Part shown: positions 6,830-14,576 of the stretch, one piece after another
How the letters are laid out: each line of letters opens with the position of its first letter
How positions within the stretch are numbered: the stretch's first letter is position 1
Assembly (NCBI GenBank): GCA_017995665.1
Contig: JAGOIM010000009.1
Location: 1 to 18,942, forward strand
Length of the DNA: 18,942 nt
Origin: Anaerolineaceae bacterium
Lineage (GTDB): Bacteria; Chloroflexota; Anaerolineae; Anaerolineales; Anaerolineaceae
Direction: 5' to 3'
Made by a program: the position numbers and the translations under genes
The notes under the pieces: model-generated
The model's input: the letters and a program-made list of their open reading frames with translations, nothing else
The model's database searches: none
What the model was told of the DNA's origin: nothing

Positions 6830-7303
6830 ATGACTGAAGAAAACACTGCAGAACAAACTCAACCTGTAACGATTAATTCAGAAGAAGCTCTTGAAAAAGC
6901 AGCTTCTTCTGTCAAGCTTAATGCTGAAATCCCGGAATGGTTGCTCGAATTTGCTGCCTCTCAGCCAACAGTCGCTGAAACCACTGAAAGCAAAACCGAC
7001 GAAGAAGCTATTCCGGTCGTTATGGAAACATCAGCATGGCATGCGATCGAGGCAGAACTTGAAGACACTACCCCCAAGACGGATGTCAATCTTCAAGATT
7101 TGCTCAAAAGTGGACACTTTGCTCTGGCTGCTGACTTACTGCGCGAGCAAGCCAATGATGTCGCTTCCATCGAAGAAGCACAACAAAAAATTCGTCCGGC
7201 TTTAATGCTCAATAAAGAAGTTAGTCCTCTTTGGGATTTATATGACGAATTAACCGTCAAACTCAACCAACTCAAACAAAATTCAGCAAGTAACGGAGGT
7301 TAA
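6830..7303 (+). CDS. Acidic protein of unknown function
   Basis: A 157-residue protein I do not recognise. The first about 85 residues are low in complexity and rich in Glu, Thr and Ala, with a short IPEWLLEFA motif near residue 34. The C-terminal part from about residue 87 (VNLQDLLKSGHFALAADLLR onward) is predicted helical and resembles a single TPR-like or helical-hairpin unit. There is no signal peptide, membrane segment or cysteine. It begins 2 bases after rpoD stops and its last codons carry the ribosome-binding site of ndk, so it is co-transcribed and probably co-translated with them. The reading frame is supported by this tight packing and by the absence of a competing frame. Whether it binds the sigma factor is open. 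Confidence 0.8.
   Translation: MTEENTAEQTQPVTINSEEALEKAASSVKLNAEIPEWLLEFAASQPTVAETTESKTDEEAIPVVMETSAWHAIEAELEDTTPKTDVNLQDLLKSGHFALAADLLREQANDVASIEEAQQKIRPALMLNKEVSPLWDLYDELTVKLNQLKQNSASNGG
7295..7299 (+). promoter_or_regulatory. Ribosome-binding site of ndk
   Basis: GGAGG lies inside the last codons of the upstream gene, 4 bases before ATG 7304, fixing the ndk start and implying coupled translation. Confidence 0.7.
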
Positions 7304-7753
7304 ATGGAGAGGTCTTTAGTATTAGTAAAACCCGATGGTGTCCAGCGTGGCTTGATTGGTGAAATTATCCAACGATTTGAAAACCGCGGTTTGCGCCTGG
7401 TAGGCGCAAAATTCATGCAGGTATCGCCTGAACTCGCCAAAGCCCATTATGCTGTCCACGAGGGCAAGCACTTTTACAATGCTTTGATTGAGTTTATCAC
7501 CTCAGCTCCTGTCATGGCATTGGTCTGGGAAGGTCCTGAAGCGATTAATGCGATTCGTCAAACCGTGGGCAAAACTCGTGGCACCGAAGCCGACCCGGGC
7601 ACAATCCGCCATGATTTTGCACTCCAGGCTCGTTATAACCTAGTTCACGCTTCCGATTCAGTAGAAAATGCTGAAGCGGAAATTGCCCTATGGTTCAAGC
7701 CGGAAGAAATTGTTGAATGGAAACGCACAAGCGAAGATTGGATGTATGAATAA
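7304..7753 (+). CDS. ndk: Nucleoside-diphosphate kinase
   Basis: Ndk transfers the gamma phosphate of ATP to nucleoside diphosphates through a phosphohistidine, balancing NTP and dNTP pools. The 149-residue protein begins ERSLVLVKPDGVQRGLIGEI, contains GKTRGTEADPGTIRHDF, and has the active-site histidine H115 in NLVHASDS. Two conserved positions differ from the common form: the usual IRGDF reads IRHDF and HGSDS reads HASDS. The catalytic residues are otherwise in place. It ends with EWKRTSEDWMYE, near the usual C-terminal tail. It starts directly after the preceding stop and overlaps the next gene by one base (TAATG). Confidence 0.97.
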   Translation: MERSLVLVKPDGVQRGLIGEIIQRFENRGLRLVGAKFMQVSPELAKAHYAVHEGKHFYNALIEFITSAPVMALVWEGPEAINAIRQTVGKTRGTEADPGTIRHDFALQARYNLVHASDSVENAEAEIALWFKPEEIVEWKRTSEDWMYE

Positions 7754-8481
7754 TGGAAGAAAACAAAGTCAAATACGTAACAGTCTATAAAGCCCAGGGC
7801 AAACTGGATGGGGAATCACTAAAAGCTTTCTTGGAAGCCCAGTCAATCCCAGCCGTGCTTGATGTCAACGCAGCCGGCCAAATTTTTGGCCTCACCGTTG
7901 GCGACCTCGGCGAAGTGGGCGTCATGGTTCCCGAAAATCATGCCGCAAAAGCTCGTGAGTTGTTATCCGGGATGGAAGAAGGCGAATTTGAGAACGAAAT
8001 TTTAGTCGGTGAACCTGATTCTTTACTCCCCGGGACCGATGAAGAAGGCAATATCGACCCCAAAGACCTTCGCCGACGCGTTTTATTCCTCAGCCGCGAA
8101 AATTCCGTCCGCAGTTTAATGGCAGAAGCGGTGATTAACCAGGAATTATCGAAAGAATGGATTGCTTTCAGCGCAGGAAGCGAACCGGCTGGCTGTGTTA
8201 ATCCACTGACGATTCAAGTGCTCGACAAAAAGGGCATCCAATTCAATGGTCACTCGAAGCCCTTTGATGAATTTGAAGGTCAGGATTTTGATATGGTCAT
8301 CACGCTTTGCGATAACGCTCGCGAAGCTTGTCCGCGTTGGTTAAGGAATAATCCAACCCGTCATCTTGGTTTTGCTGAACCGAATAAATTTGGGGGTACG
8401 GATGAACAAAAATTAGGCGTTTTTGAAGAAATTTTCGAAGCCATCCGCGCCACAGTTATCGATTATCTCGAAGATCTTTAA
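7753..8481 (+). CDS. Fusion of DUF2007-like domain and a cysteine-less LMW phosphatase/ArsC-like domain
   Basis: A 242-residue, two-domain protein. Residues about 6-75 (VTVYKAQGKLDGESLKAFLE, then VMVPENHAAKARELL) resemble the small DUF2007 domain. After an acidic linker, residues 108-242 resemble low-molecular-weight tyrosine phosphatases and thioredoxin-coupled arsenate reductases: VLFLSRENSVRSLMAEAV aligns with the P-loop VLFLCTGNSCRS. The nucleophilic cysteine is Ser114 (AGC, 8092-8094) and the following T-G is R-E, while the P-loop arginine R120 is kept. The redox pair of ArsC (LC-x6-CP) is kept as C186 and C193. Phosphatase or reductase activity by the known mechanism is therefore unlikely; a binding or regulatory role is possible. 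It overlaps ndk by one base and closes the operon. Confidence 0.85.
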   Translation: MEENKVKYVTVYKAQGKLDGESLKAFLEAQSIPAVLDVNAAGQIFGLTVGDLGEVGVMVPENHAAKARELLSGMEEGEFENEILVGEPDSLLPGTDEEGNIDPKDLRRRVLFLSRENSVRSLMAEAVINQELSKEWIAFSAGSEPAGCVNPLTIQVLDKKGIQFNGHSKPFDEFEGQDFDMVITLCDNAREACPRWLRNNPTRHLGFAEPNKFGGTDEQKLGVFEEIFEAIRATVIDYLEDL

Positions 8482-8490
8482 GTTAATTAT

Positions 8491-8534
8491 TTATCCAAAG
8501 GCGGTAGTTTTCTTGACTTACCGCCTTTGGATAA
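8491..8534 (+). terminator. Long perfect hairpin after the rpoD-ndk operon
   Basis: A 16-bp perfect inverted repeat, TTATCCAAAGGCGGTA (8491-8506) and TACCGCCTTTGGATAA (8519-8534), flanks a 12-base loop, starting 9 bases after the last stop. No T-run follows, so it is either a non-canonical terminator, an mRNA-end stabiliser or a binding site for a dimeric protein. Confidence 0.5.
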
Positions 8535-8589
8535 GAGACAATTTGCAGTAAGATGCTTGCCTTTTTGGCAGCCCTACCTCTTCCTTAGC

Positions 8590-8618
8590 TTGACAAAGCA
8601 CCGCCTATCCGTTATTAA
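8590..8618 (+). promoter_or_regulatory. Strong-type promoter giving a leaderless mRNA
   Basis: A perfect -35 TTGACA (8590-8595), a 17-base spacer and -10 TATTAA (8613-8618, four of six). The ATG at 8625 is 7 bases past the -10, where transcription should begin, and there is no ribosome-binding sequence between them. Confidence 0.65.
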
Positions 8619-8624
8619 TCAAAC

Positions 8625-11105
8625 ATGAAAACAAAATTTCACAAAAAAGTTATTATCCTCTTTATCACCCTTACCTTTATTCTTAGCGCTTGTAATAATC
8701 TTGCAACTCCGCCTCAAGCTACTCCCAGTCCCGAAAGCACACCGACGGAAACTACGCTTGTTCAAGCCACCCCTAATTACGTAATCGAAGAAACGCCTCC
8801 ACAGGAAGCCGTCCTTAGCGAAGCTGACCACAGTCTCGCTTTTGGCGATTATGAGGAAGCGCTCAAACTTTACAGCGCAAACACCTCCGGCTCAAGCCCA
8901 GAGCTTCAAGCAGCCGCTCTTTACGGCCAAGGACTCACCTACTACAAACAAGGCGATCTCTTTCAAGCTCAACGCGCTCTGAATCAACTTCAAGACCAAT
9001 TCCCTGAGAGTCTTCCTACCAAACGGGCGAATTTTATTCTCGCTCAAATCAGCCTTGACCAGGAAGACGACGAAGCCGCACTGACATTCTATCAAGCTTA
9101 TGCCAGTGCTCAGCCCGGAATTCTCGAGGCTGAAATTTCCCAAAGAATTGGGAACCTCCTCAGCGAAAAAGGCGAGACAGAGGCAGCGCTCGAAGCCTTC
9201 CGGACAGCCTATCTTGCTCCCCAGCTTTCTCGCAACACCACAGCCGCCTTAAACCTTGCCCAATCTTACACAACGCTTGGCGAAAGCGAACTTGCTCTCG
9301 GCATCTACAAAGAAACGCTCCACAACACAAGCAGTGACTACACAAAGGCTTCAATGAACTTGCTGATTGGCCGAATTTTAATCAACCAAGGAAACACCGA
9401 AGAGGCTTATACCTATCTTCAGGATTCGGTCAATAATTATCCCCAAACCTATGATGCCTATACTGCCCTTGTAACCCTGATTGACGCCGACCAAACCGTC
9501 AGTGAGCTCCAACGCGGCATAATCAACTACAACGTCCAGCAATACAATCTCGCAATCGAAGCCCTCGACCGCTATCTCGAGTCCGACGGTTTTGATAAAG
9601 ACGAAGCTCTCTACTATAAAGCCCTCAGTGTCCGTGCCAACGGCTTGGTAAAAGCCGGATCCAATTCAGCCGAAAGGCTGGATGCCAATGCTTCCGGTGG
9701 AATGGCAGAAGACAAAGAAGCCATCAACCTCTGGCGCGAACTGATTGACAGCTACCCAACCAGTGACTACCGTTTCGATGCGATTGAAGACATTATCTAC
9801 ACGCAAAATGTCTACATGGGTCAACTTAATTTGGCAATCGAAACCACACTCGCTTTCGTTGCCGCGCCAAATTCTGCACCCGATGCTCCTGCCCTGCTTA
9901 AAATTGCCGCTAATTACTACTTTTTGGATGGCAAAATTAAAGAAGCTGCTGACGCTTGGACGCGGATTGCCCTCGAATTCCCTGCCTCAACTGACGCCTT
10001 CAACGGTCTCTTTTTTGGCGGTAGTTTTTATTATGAAATTGGTGAATACGAAAAAGCCTACGATAATTTCAACCGGGCAGTCTTGGTTGCCAATCCGGGA
10101 ACGCTCGAAGAATATGGCACTCTTTTTTGGCTCGGAAAGGTCAATCTGGCGATGGGCAAACCCGAAACCGCCAAAGGCGATTGGGAGACCGCTGTCAACC
10201 TCGATCCCCATGGCTACTACGGCATCCGAGCAGCTGAAATGCTCAACGACCAGCCCCTTTTCCCTCAGCTGAATCTCGATCTCAGCCAACCCGACCTCGA
10301 AAGCGAGCGTCTGATTGCCTCTGACTGGCTTAAAACCGCCTTTAATTTGCCGACTGGCATCAATGTCGATTACAGCTCCGAAATAGCCGAAAGCCCCTTT
10401 TATCAGCGTGGTTTGGAATATCACCGCCTTGGGCTCTACAGCGAAGCTTCGCGCGAATTCTTTGCCCTGCAAGATGCTTACAGTCAGGATGCCCTCAACA
10501 GTTTTCGTCTGATAAAAACTTTCAACGAGCTTGCATATTACAATCTTGCCATTGAAGCCAGCCGTGCGATATCCAAACTCGCCGGTTATGGTGATGTTCC
10601 GCTTTCAAGCAATTACCCGCCCTATTTTGCTCACGTTCAATACGGTCTATATTACTTCCCCTATGTTCAGGAAGTTGCAGAACGCTATGACATCCCCGAG
10701 ATTTTGCTCTACAGCCTGATTCAGCAGGAAAGCCGTTTTGCCGCTCATGCCTGGTCCTCAGCCGGAGCAAGCGGCTTAATGCAACTCATGCCCGAAACCG
10801 CAGCCCAAATTGCCTCAGAAACCGGATATCCACCAAACTTTAAGCAAAGCGACCTGGCAGTTCCCATGTACAACCTCGCCTTGGGCAGCAACTATCTCGC
10901 CCGCCAAATTTACGGCTTCAAAGGAAACAGCTATCATGCCCTCGCAGCCTACAACAGCGGCCCCGGTGCTACCCTTCGTTGGACGAACCTGACTGGTGAC
11001 GACCCGGATGTCTTCTTGAATTCCATTAACTACCTAGAAACCCGGACTTACCTGCGGAAAATAGTCGAAAATTATCACATTTATTCTTTGATTTATGGAA
11101 GATAA
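8625..11105 (+). CDS. Lipoprotein with TPR repeats and lytic transglycosylase (Slt) domain
   Basis: An 826-residue envelope protein that should cleave peptidoglycan between MurNAc and GlcNAc. The N-terminus KKVIILFITLTFILSAC is a lipoprotein signal with lipobox LSAC, so it is probably anchored at the outer face of the membrane. A Pro/Thr-rich spacer follows, then a long TPR-like superhelix (roughly residues 65-640, with repeats such as ADHSLAFGDYEEALKLYSAN and GEYEKAYDNFNRAVLVANPG). The C-terminal Slt70-type domain spans about 690-826: SLIQQESRF with catalytic E702, then GASGLMQLMPETA and YHALAAYNSGPG. The layout is that of Slt70 relatives, with much longer TPRs. It stands alone, convergent with ppdK. 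Codon use looks like its neighbours. Confidence 0.93.
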   Translation: MKTKFHKKVIILFITLTFILSACNNLATPPQATPSPESTPTETTLVQATPNYVIEETPPQEAVLSEADHSLAFGDYEEALKLYSANTSGSSPELQAAALYGQGLTYYKQGDLFQAQRALNQLQDQFPESLPTKRANFILAQISLDQEDDEAALTFYQAYASAQPGILEAEISQRIGNLLSEKGETEAALEAFRTAYLAPQLSRNTTAALNLAQSYTTLGESELALGIYKETLHNTSSDYTKASMNLLIGRILINQGNTEEAYTYLQDSVNNYPQTYDAYTALVTLIDADQTVSELQRGIINYNVQQYNLAIEALDRYLESDGFDKDEALYYKALSVRANGLVKAGSNSAERLDANASGGMAEDKEAINLWRELIDSYPTSDYRFDAIEDIIYTQNVYMGQLNLAIETTLAFVAAPNSAPDAPALLKIAANYYFLDGKIKEAADAWTRIALEFPASTDAFNGLFFGGSFYYEIGEYEKAYDNFNRAVLVANPGTLEEYGTLFWLGKVNLAMGKPETAKGDWETAVNLDPHGYYGIRAAEMLNDQPLFPQLNLDLSQPDLESERLIASDWLKTAFNLPTGINVDYSSEIAESPFYQRGLEYHRLGLYSEASREFFALQDAYSQDALNSFRLIKTFNELAYYNLAIEASRAISKLAGYGDVPLSSNYPPYFAHVQYGLYYFPYVQEVAERYDIPEILLYSLIQQESRFAAHAWSSAGASGLMQLMPETAAQIASETGYPPNFKQSDLAVPMYNLALGSNYLARQIYGFKGNSYHALAAYNSGPGATLRWTNLTGDDPDVFLNSINYLETRTYLRKIVENYHIYSLIYGR

Positions 11106-11119
11106 TAGTAATTTTGTAC

Positions 11120-11140
11120 GGGCAGGGCTTGTCTCTGCCC
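11120..11140. repeat. Short GC-rich hairpin downstream of the transglycosylase gene
   Basis: GGGCAGGG at 11120-11127 pairs with CTCTGCCC at 11133-11140 (one G-U or mismatch), 15 bases after the stop. It has no T-run and looks like another extragenic palindrome or a weak 3'-end structure. Confidence 0.45.
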
Positions 11141-11168
11141 TCCATTTATTTGATTGGGTAATCGTTCT

Positions 11169-11220
11169 CGGACGGAGTTACACCGCTCGCTTCGCTTCGG
11201 GTGCTATAGAACCCCGTCCG
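11169..11220. repeat. REP-like extragenic hairpin element, copy 2
   Basis: The outer arms CGGACGGAGTT (11169-11179) and AACCCCGTCCG (11210-11220) pair with one mismatch. The inner CACCG and CGGgTG pair with one bulged base. The core 11177-11211 matches 2281-2315 at 33 of 35 positions, whereas the outer arms differ in sequence but both keep pairing. It sits in the second convergent gap of the window. Confidence 0.7.
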
Positions 11221-11241
11221 TACGGCGTTCTATTTTGAAAC

Positions 11242-11276
11242 AAAAAAAATCGCCTCCATCCGGAGGCGATTTTTTT
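11242..11276. terminator. Bidirectional intrinsic terminator
   Basis: ATCGCCTCC (11249-11257) and GGAGGCGAT (11262-11270) form a 9-bp stem with a four-base loop, flanked by an A-tract (11242-11248) and a T-tract (11271-11276) that lengthen the stem and give U-runs on both strands. It serves the transglycosylase gene on the plus strand and ppdK on the minus strand. Confidence 0.93.
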
Positions 11277-11293
11277 ATCAATAGAGTTTTATC

Positions 11294-14137
11294 CTAACCG
11301 TGCTTGAGGGCGGCCTGAGCAGCGGCCAAGCGAGCCAGAGGTACACGGAAGGGGGAGCAGCTAACATAATTATTGCCAAGCAGGTGGCAGAATTCAATCG
11401 AACTCGGATCGCCGCCATGTTCGCCACAAATACCAACTTCCAAACTTGGGCGTTGACCGCGGCCTTTTTCAACAGCAATCTTCATCAAACCGCCAACACC
11501 ATCCCGATCCAATTGCTGGAATGGGTTCTTTGGCAAAATGCCTTTGTCAACATAAACACCGAGGAAGTTGCGTTCAGCATCATCACGGCTGTAGCCAAAG
11601 GTCATTTGGGTCAAGTCGTTGGTACCGAAGGAGAAGAATTCGGCATATTCAGCGATTTGGTCTGCGGTAACAGCAGCACGCGGAATTTCAATCATGGTAC
11701 CAAACTTGTAATCAACGGTAACACCCTTCTCAGCCATAACGTCTTTGGCGATTTGGACTAAAGTAGGTTGAACAGTCTTCAATTCGTTCACATGACCGGT
11801 AAGGGGGATCATAATCTCGGGATGCGGGTCAAAACCATTCAGTTTGACGTCACAAGCAGCTTCGAAGATGGCGCGAACTTGCATTTTCATGATGTCAGGA
11901 TAGACGATGCCAAGGCGGATACCGCGCAAGCCCATCATTGGGTTGCTTTCATGTAAGCCCTGAACCACTGCCAGCAAAGCCTCTTTTTCAGCCAGACCCT
12001 CGGTCTCGCCTTTGGCTTTCATGGTGGTAACTTCAATCAAAAGGTCTTCCATTGAAGGTAAGAACTCATGCAGAGGGGGGTCAATCAAACGAATAATTAC
12101 CGGCATACCGGTCATCGCTTCGAACAAACCAGCAAAATCGCCTCGTTGGAAGGGTTGCAGTTTTTCCAATGCACCAAAGTAAGCTTTTGCGGCAGGTGAT
12201 TCGTTCATTTTCTTTGTTTCTGCATCGATTTCAGCTTTGAGAGCGACCTTGTCTTCGTCACTCAGGCTTCGGCCTTCCAAACGGCCACTATCATATGCTT
12301 TTTGCAAAACTTCAATGTTGTTGATCATCTTCTGAGTGCCTTCGGCGTTCATAATCATAGCCTGCACATCAGGTAAACGTTGAACATCAAAGAACATGTG
12401 CTCGGTACGGCAAAGGCCGATACCTTTGGCTCCATATTCACGGGCACGTATGGCATCGCGAGGATAATCTGCATTTGCCCAAACCTGAAGTCGGGAAACT
12501 TCATCTGCCCAATTCAAAAGGGTCATGAGTTCCTTTTGTTCGGAAATATTGGGGGTGGTCATGACGATTTCACCAACAAAAACCTCACCGGTAGTTCCAT
12601 CAAGAGAAATCCATTCACCTTCTTTGACGGTTACACCTTTACAGGTCATTTCGCGTTTAGCCATATCGATGCTAATTTCAGAAGCACCGACCACACAAGG
12701 CACACCAAATTGGCGAGCAACCACGGCTGCATGAGATGTTGCACCACCTTCGCTGGTCAAGATGCCTACGGAAGAAAGCATACCATGCACATCATCCGGT
12801 TTTGTGAAGGGACGAACCATGACAACGGTTTGACCTTCTTCGTTATGCATCTTTTCGCAGGTGTCTGCGTCAAAATAAATCTGACCAACGGCTGCACCGG
12901 GGGATGCATTGACACCCTTGCCATAGAAACGACCGTCGTCTTTAGCTGCTTCAACATCTTCAAGAGCGAAGTGGGGATGGAGCATTTGGTCAATTTGTTC
13001 GGGGGTAACACGAGTCAAAGCGGTTTTCTTGTCAATCAAGCCTTCCATGACCATATCATGGGCAACTTTAACTGCGGCGATAGCTGAGCGCTTGCCGTTA
13101 CGGGTCTGAAGCATCCAGAGTTTGCCGTGTTCAATCGTGAATTCGACGTCCTGAAGATCTTTGTAATGATTTTCGAGCTTTTCGGTAATGTCCATGAATT
13201 GCTGGTAAACAGCGGGCATTTCTTCTTTAAGACCAGAAATTTTGGAGGTGTTGCGAATACCGGCAACAACATCTTCACCCTGGGCATTCATCAGATAATC
13301 GCCAAACATGACGTTTTCGCCGGTTTGGGGATCGCGGGTGAAAGCAACACCGGTACCGGAATCGCCACCCATGTTTCCGAAGACCATGGTCTGAATGTTG
13401 ACAGCAGTGCCGAGGGAATCAGAGATGTTTTCGCGACGGCGATAATCGATGGCGCGTTTGGACATCCAGGAATCAAAAACGGCTTTGACAGCCAGTTCGA
13501 GCTGTTTGTAAGGATCTTGGGGGAAATCGATGCCTTTTTGTTCGCGAACGACTTTTTTGTAGGCTTCGGTAAGCTCAGCCCAATCGGCTGCGGTCATTTC
13601 GGTATCGCTCTTGTAGCCTTTGGCTTTCTTTATTTCGTCAAGCGGTTTTTCAAAATGTTCGTCATCAATGCCCATAACAACTGTGCCGAGCATGTGAATC
13701 AAACGGCGGTATGAATCTTCGACAAAGCGTTCGTCGCCGGAAGCAACAACCAAGCCTTTGGCAACTTCATCGTTCAAACCAATGTTCAGAACGGTGTCCA
13801 TCATGCCGGGCATCGAGAATTTGGCACCGGAGCGGCAGGAAACGAGCAAAGGATTGCTTGCGTCGCCAAACTTTTTACCGGATTTTTCTTCAACAACTTT
13901 CAACGAATCCAAAACCTGTTGCCACAAGCCTTCGGGGAAATCGCGAGTATCTTGAAAAGCGTTACAAGCTTCGGTTGTAACAGTTAGACCGGGGGGTACA
14001 GGCACTCCTGCCCGCGTCATGTCAGCCAGATTGGCACCTTTGCCGCCGAGGAGACCGCGAACGCCATCCCAATCACCGGCATATTTTTCGGCTTGTTCAA
14101 CTTCGTCGAACAAATAGACCCATTTTTTATCAGACAT
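11294..14137 (-). CDS. ppdK: Pyruvate, phosphate dikinase
   Basis: PpdK interconverts PEP, AMP and PPi with pyruvate, ATP and phosphate. Three parts are visible in 947 residues: the N-terminal ATP-grasp nucleotide domain (GGKGANLADMTRAGVPVPPG near 31; LVSCRSGAKFSMPGMMDTVL further on), the central swivelling domain with the phosphohistidine H469 in GGATSHAAVVARQFGVPCVVG, and the C-terminal PEP/pyruvate TIM-barrel with CRTEHMFF, DPPLHEFLP, SFGTNDLTQ and the catalytic cysteine region CGEHGGDP (C904). About 45 residues between roughly 595 and 645 (charged, helical) look extra compared with the Clostridium symbiosum enzyme of 874 residues as I remember it. The start is fixed by AGGAGGA. With the PPi-type phosphofructokinase in the same window it suggests PPi-based glycolysis. 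Confidence 0.97.
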   Translation of the reverse strand: MSDKKWVYLFDEVEQAEKYAGDWDGVRGLLGGKGANLADMTRAGVPVPPGLTVTTEACNAFQDTRDFPEGLWQQVLDSLKVVEEKSGKKFGDASNPLLVSCRSGAKFSMPGMMDTVLNIGLNDEVAKGLVVASGDERFVEDSYRRLIHMLGTVVMGIDDEHFEKPLDEIKKAKGYKSDTEMTAADWAELTEAYKKVVREQKGIDFPQDPYKQLELAVKAVFDSWMSKRAIDYRRRENISDSLGTAVNIQTMVFGNMGGDSGTGVAFTRDPQTGENVMFGDYLMNAQGEDVVAGIRNTSKISGLKEEMPAVYQQFMDITEKLENHYKDLQDVEFTIEHGKLWMLQTRNGKRSAIAAVKVAHDMVMEGLIDKKTALTRVTPEQIDQMLHPHFALEDVEAAKDDGRFYGKGVNASPGAAVGQIYFDADTCEKMHNEEGQTVVMVRPFTKPDDVHGMLSSVGILTSEGGATSHAAVVARQFGVPCVVGASEISIDMAKREMTCKGVTVKEGEWISLDGTTGEVFVGEIVMTTPNISEQKELMTLLNWADEVSRLQVWANADYPRDAIRAREYGAKGIGLCRTEHMFFDVQRLPDVQAMIMNAEGTQKMINNIEVLQKAYDSGRLEGRSLSDEDKVALKAEIDAETKKMNESPAAKAYFGALEKLQPFQRGDFAGLFEAMTGMPVIIRLIDPPLHEFLPSMEDLLIEVTTMKAKGETEGLAEKEALLAVVQGLHESNPMMGLRGIRLGIVYPDIMKMQVRAIFEAACDVKLNGFDPHPEIMIPLTGHVNELKTVQPTLVQIAKDVMAEKGVTVDYKFGTMIEIPRAAVTADQIAEYAEFFSFGTNDLTQMTFGYSRDDAERNFLGVYVDKGILPKNPFQQLDRDGVGGLMKIAVEKGRGQRPSLEVGICGEHGGDPSSIEFCHLLGNNYVSCSPFRVPLARLAAAQAALKHG

Positions 14138-14141
14138 AAAA

Positions 14142-14148
14142 TCCTCCT
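14142..14148 (-). promoter_or_regulatory. Ribosome-binding site of ppdK
   Basis: A full-length AGGAGGA lies 4 bases before ATG 14137 on the minus strand, the strongest ribosome-binding sequence in the window, fitting a highly made enzyme. Confidence 0.85.
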
Positions 14149-14198
14149 AAGATTTAATCGTCATTCATCAGAATGTTTTTTTATTTTCACGACTGGTT

Positions 14199-14207
14199 AT
14201 TGTACCA
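14199..14207 (-). promoter_or_regulatory. Extended -10 promoter candidate for ppdK
   Basis: On the minus strand TGgTACAAT (14207-14199) is an extended -10 with five of six matches in the hexamer, about 60 bases before the start. A second candidate, TATACT at 14238-14233, lies upstream. Neither has a good -35. Confidence 0.4.
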
Positions 14208-14302
14208 TGCAGTTGAGAGCATAAGAGGAAACAGTATAGACAAAGTTTGGTGTATATGAAAAAATTTAAGAAAAATTAAAAGTTTGCCTTTTGAACCTGG
14301 GG

Positions 14303-14331
14303 TGGAATGAAAATTTCTAATATTCATTCCA
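14303..14331. repeat. Inverted repeat upstream of ppdK
   Basis: TGGAATGAA (14303-14311) and TTCATTCCA (14323-14331) form a perfect 9-bp inverted repeat with an 11-base spacer, about 170 bases before the ppdK start. The spacing of the half-sites (20 bases centre to centre) would place two protein subunits on the same face of the helix, so an operator is possible; a hairpin is the alternative. Confidence 0.45.
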
Positions 14332-14576
14332 GTCTTGAATCATAATGCCCCGCACTAAAAACGAAAATCGTCAATCCCACCACCTTACATCTAAGGATGC
14401 TTGTGAGATTACAAGTTTGCACTTCTCTAACCGCGATATCTCATTTTTCATAAAATTCATGTACGGACAGTGCCTTATTGATTTTCCGCAAAAGCTTAAA
14501 GGCCTTGACCGTACACAATTACAATTTTGCTATATCATAGCCACATTATGATCGCTGTCTTTTAGTCTAATAAATC

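Larger units (their letters stand above)
14138..14576. other. Gap upstream of ppdK, no convincing gene
   Basis: This 439-base AT-rich stretch separates the typA stop from the ppdK start, both on the minus strand. It holds the ppdK ribosome-binding site and likely promoters near the left end and a 9-bp inverted repeat at 14303-14331. A distant pair, TGTACGG near 14460 and CCGTACA near 14509, could also fold. A plus-strand 68-codon frame (14345-14551) has no ribosome-binding site and no recognisable protein. No clear typA terminator was seen. A small RNA or long regulatory leader is possible but unsupported. Confidence 0.5.

Noticed and set aside
9987..10472. 161-codon minus-strand frame inside the transglycosylase gene
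   Set aside because: Mirror of conserved TPR coding sequence, without promoter or ribosome-binding site.
12380..13087. 235-codon plus-strand frame inside ppdK
   Set aside because: Antisense to highly conserved PPDK sequence, with Cys, His and Phe excess typical of a shadow frame.
14345..14551. 68-codon plus-strand frame upstream of ppdK
   Set aside because: No ribosome-binding site, no recognisable domain, and mixed composition unlike neighbouring genes. Kept only as part of the gap description.
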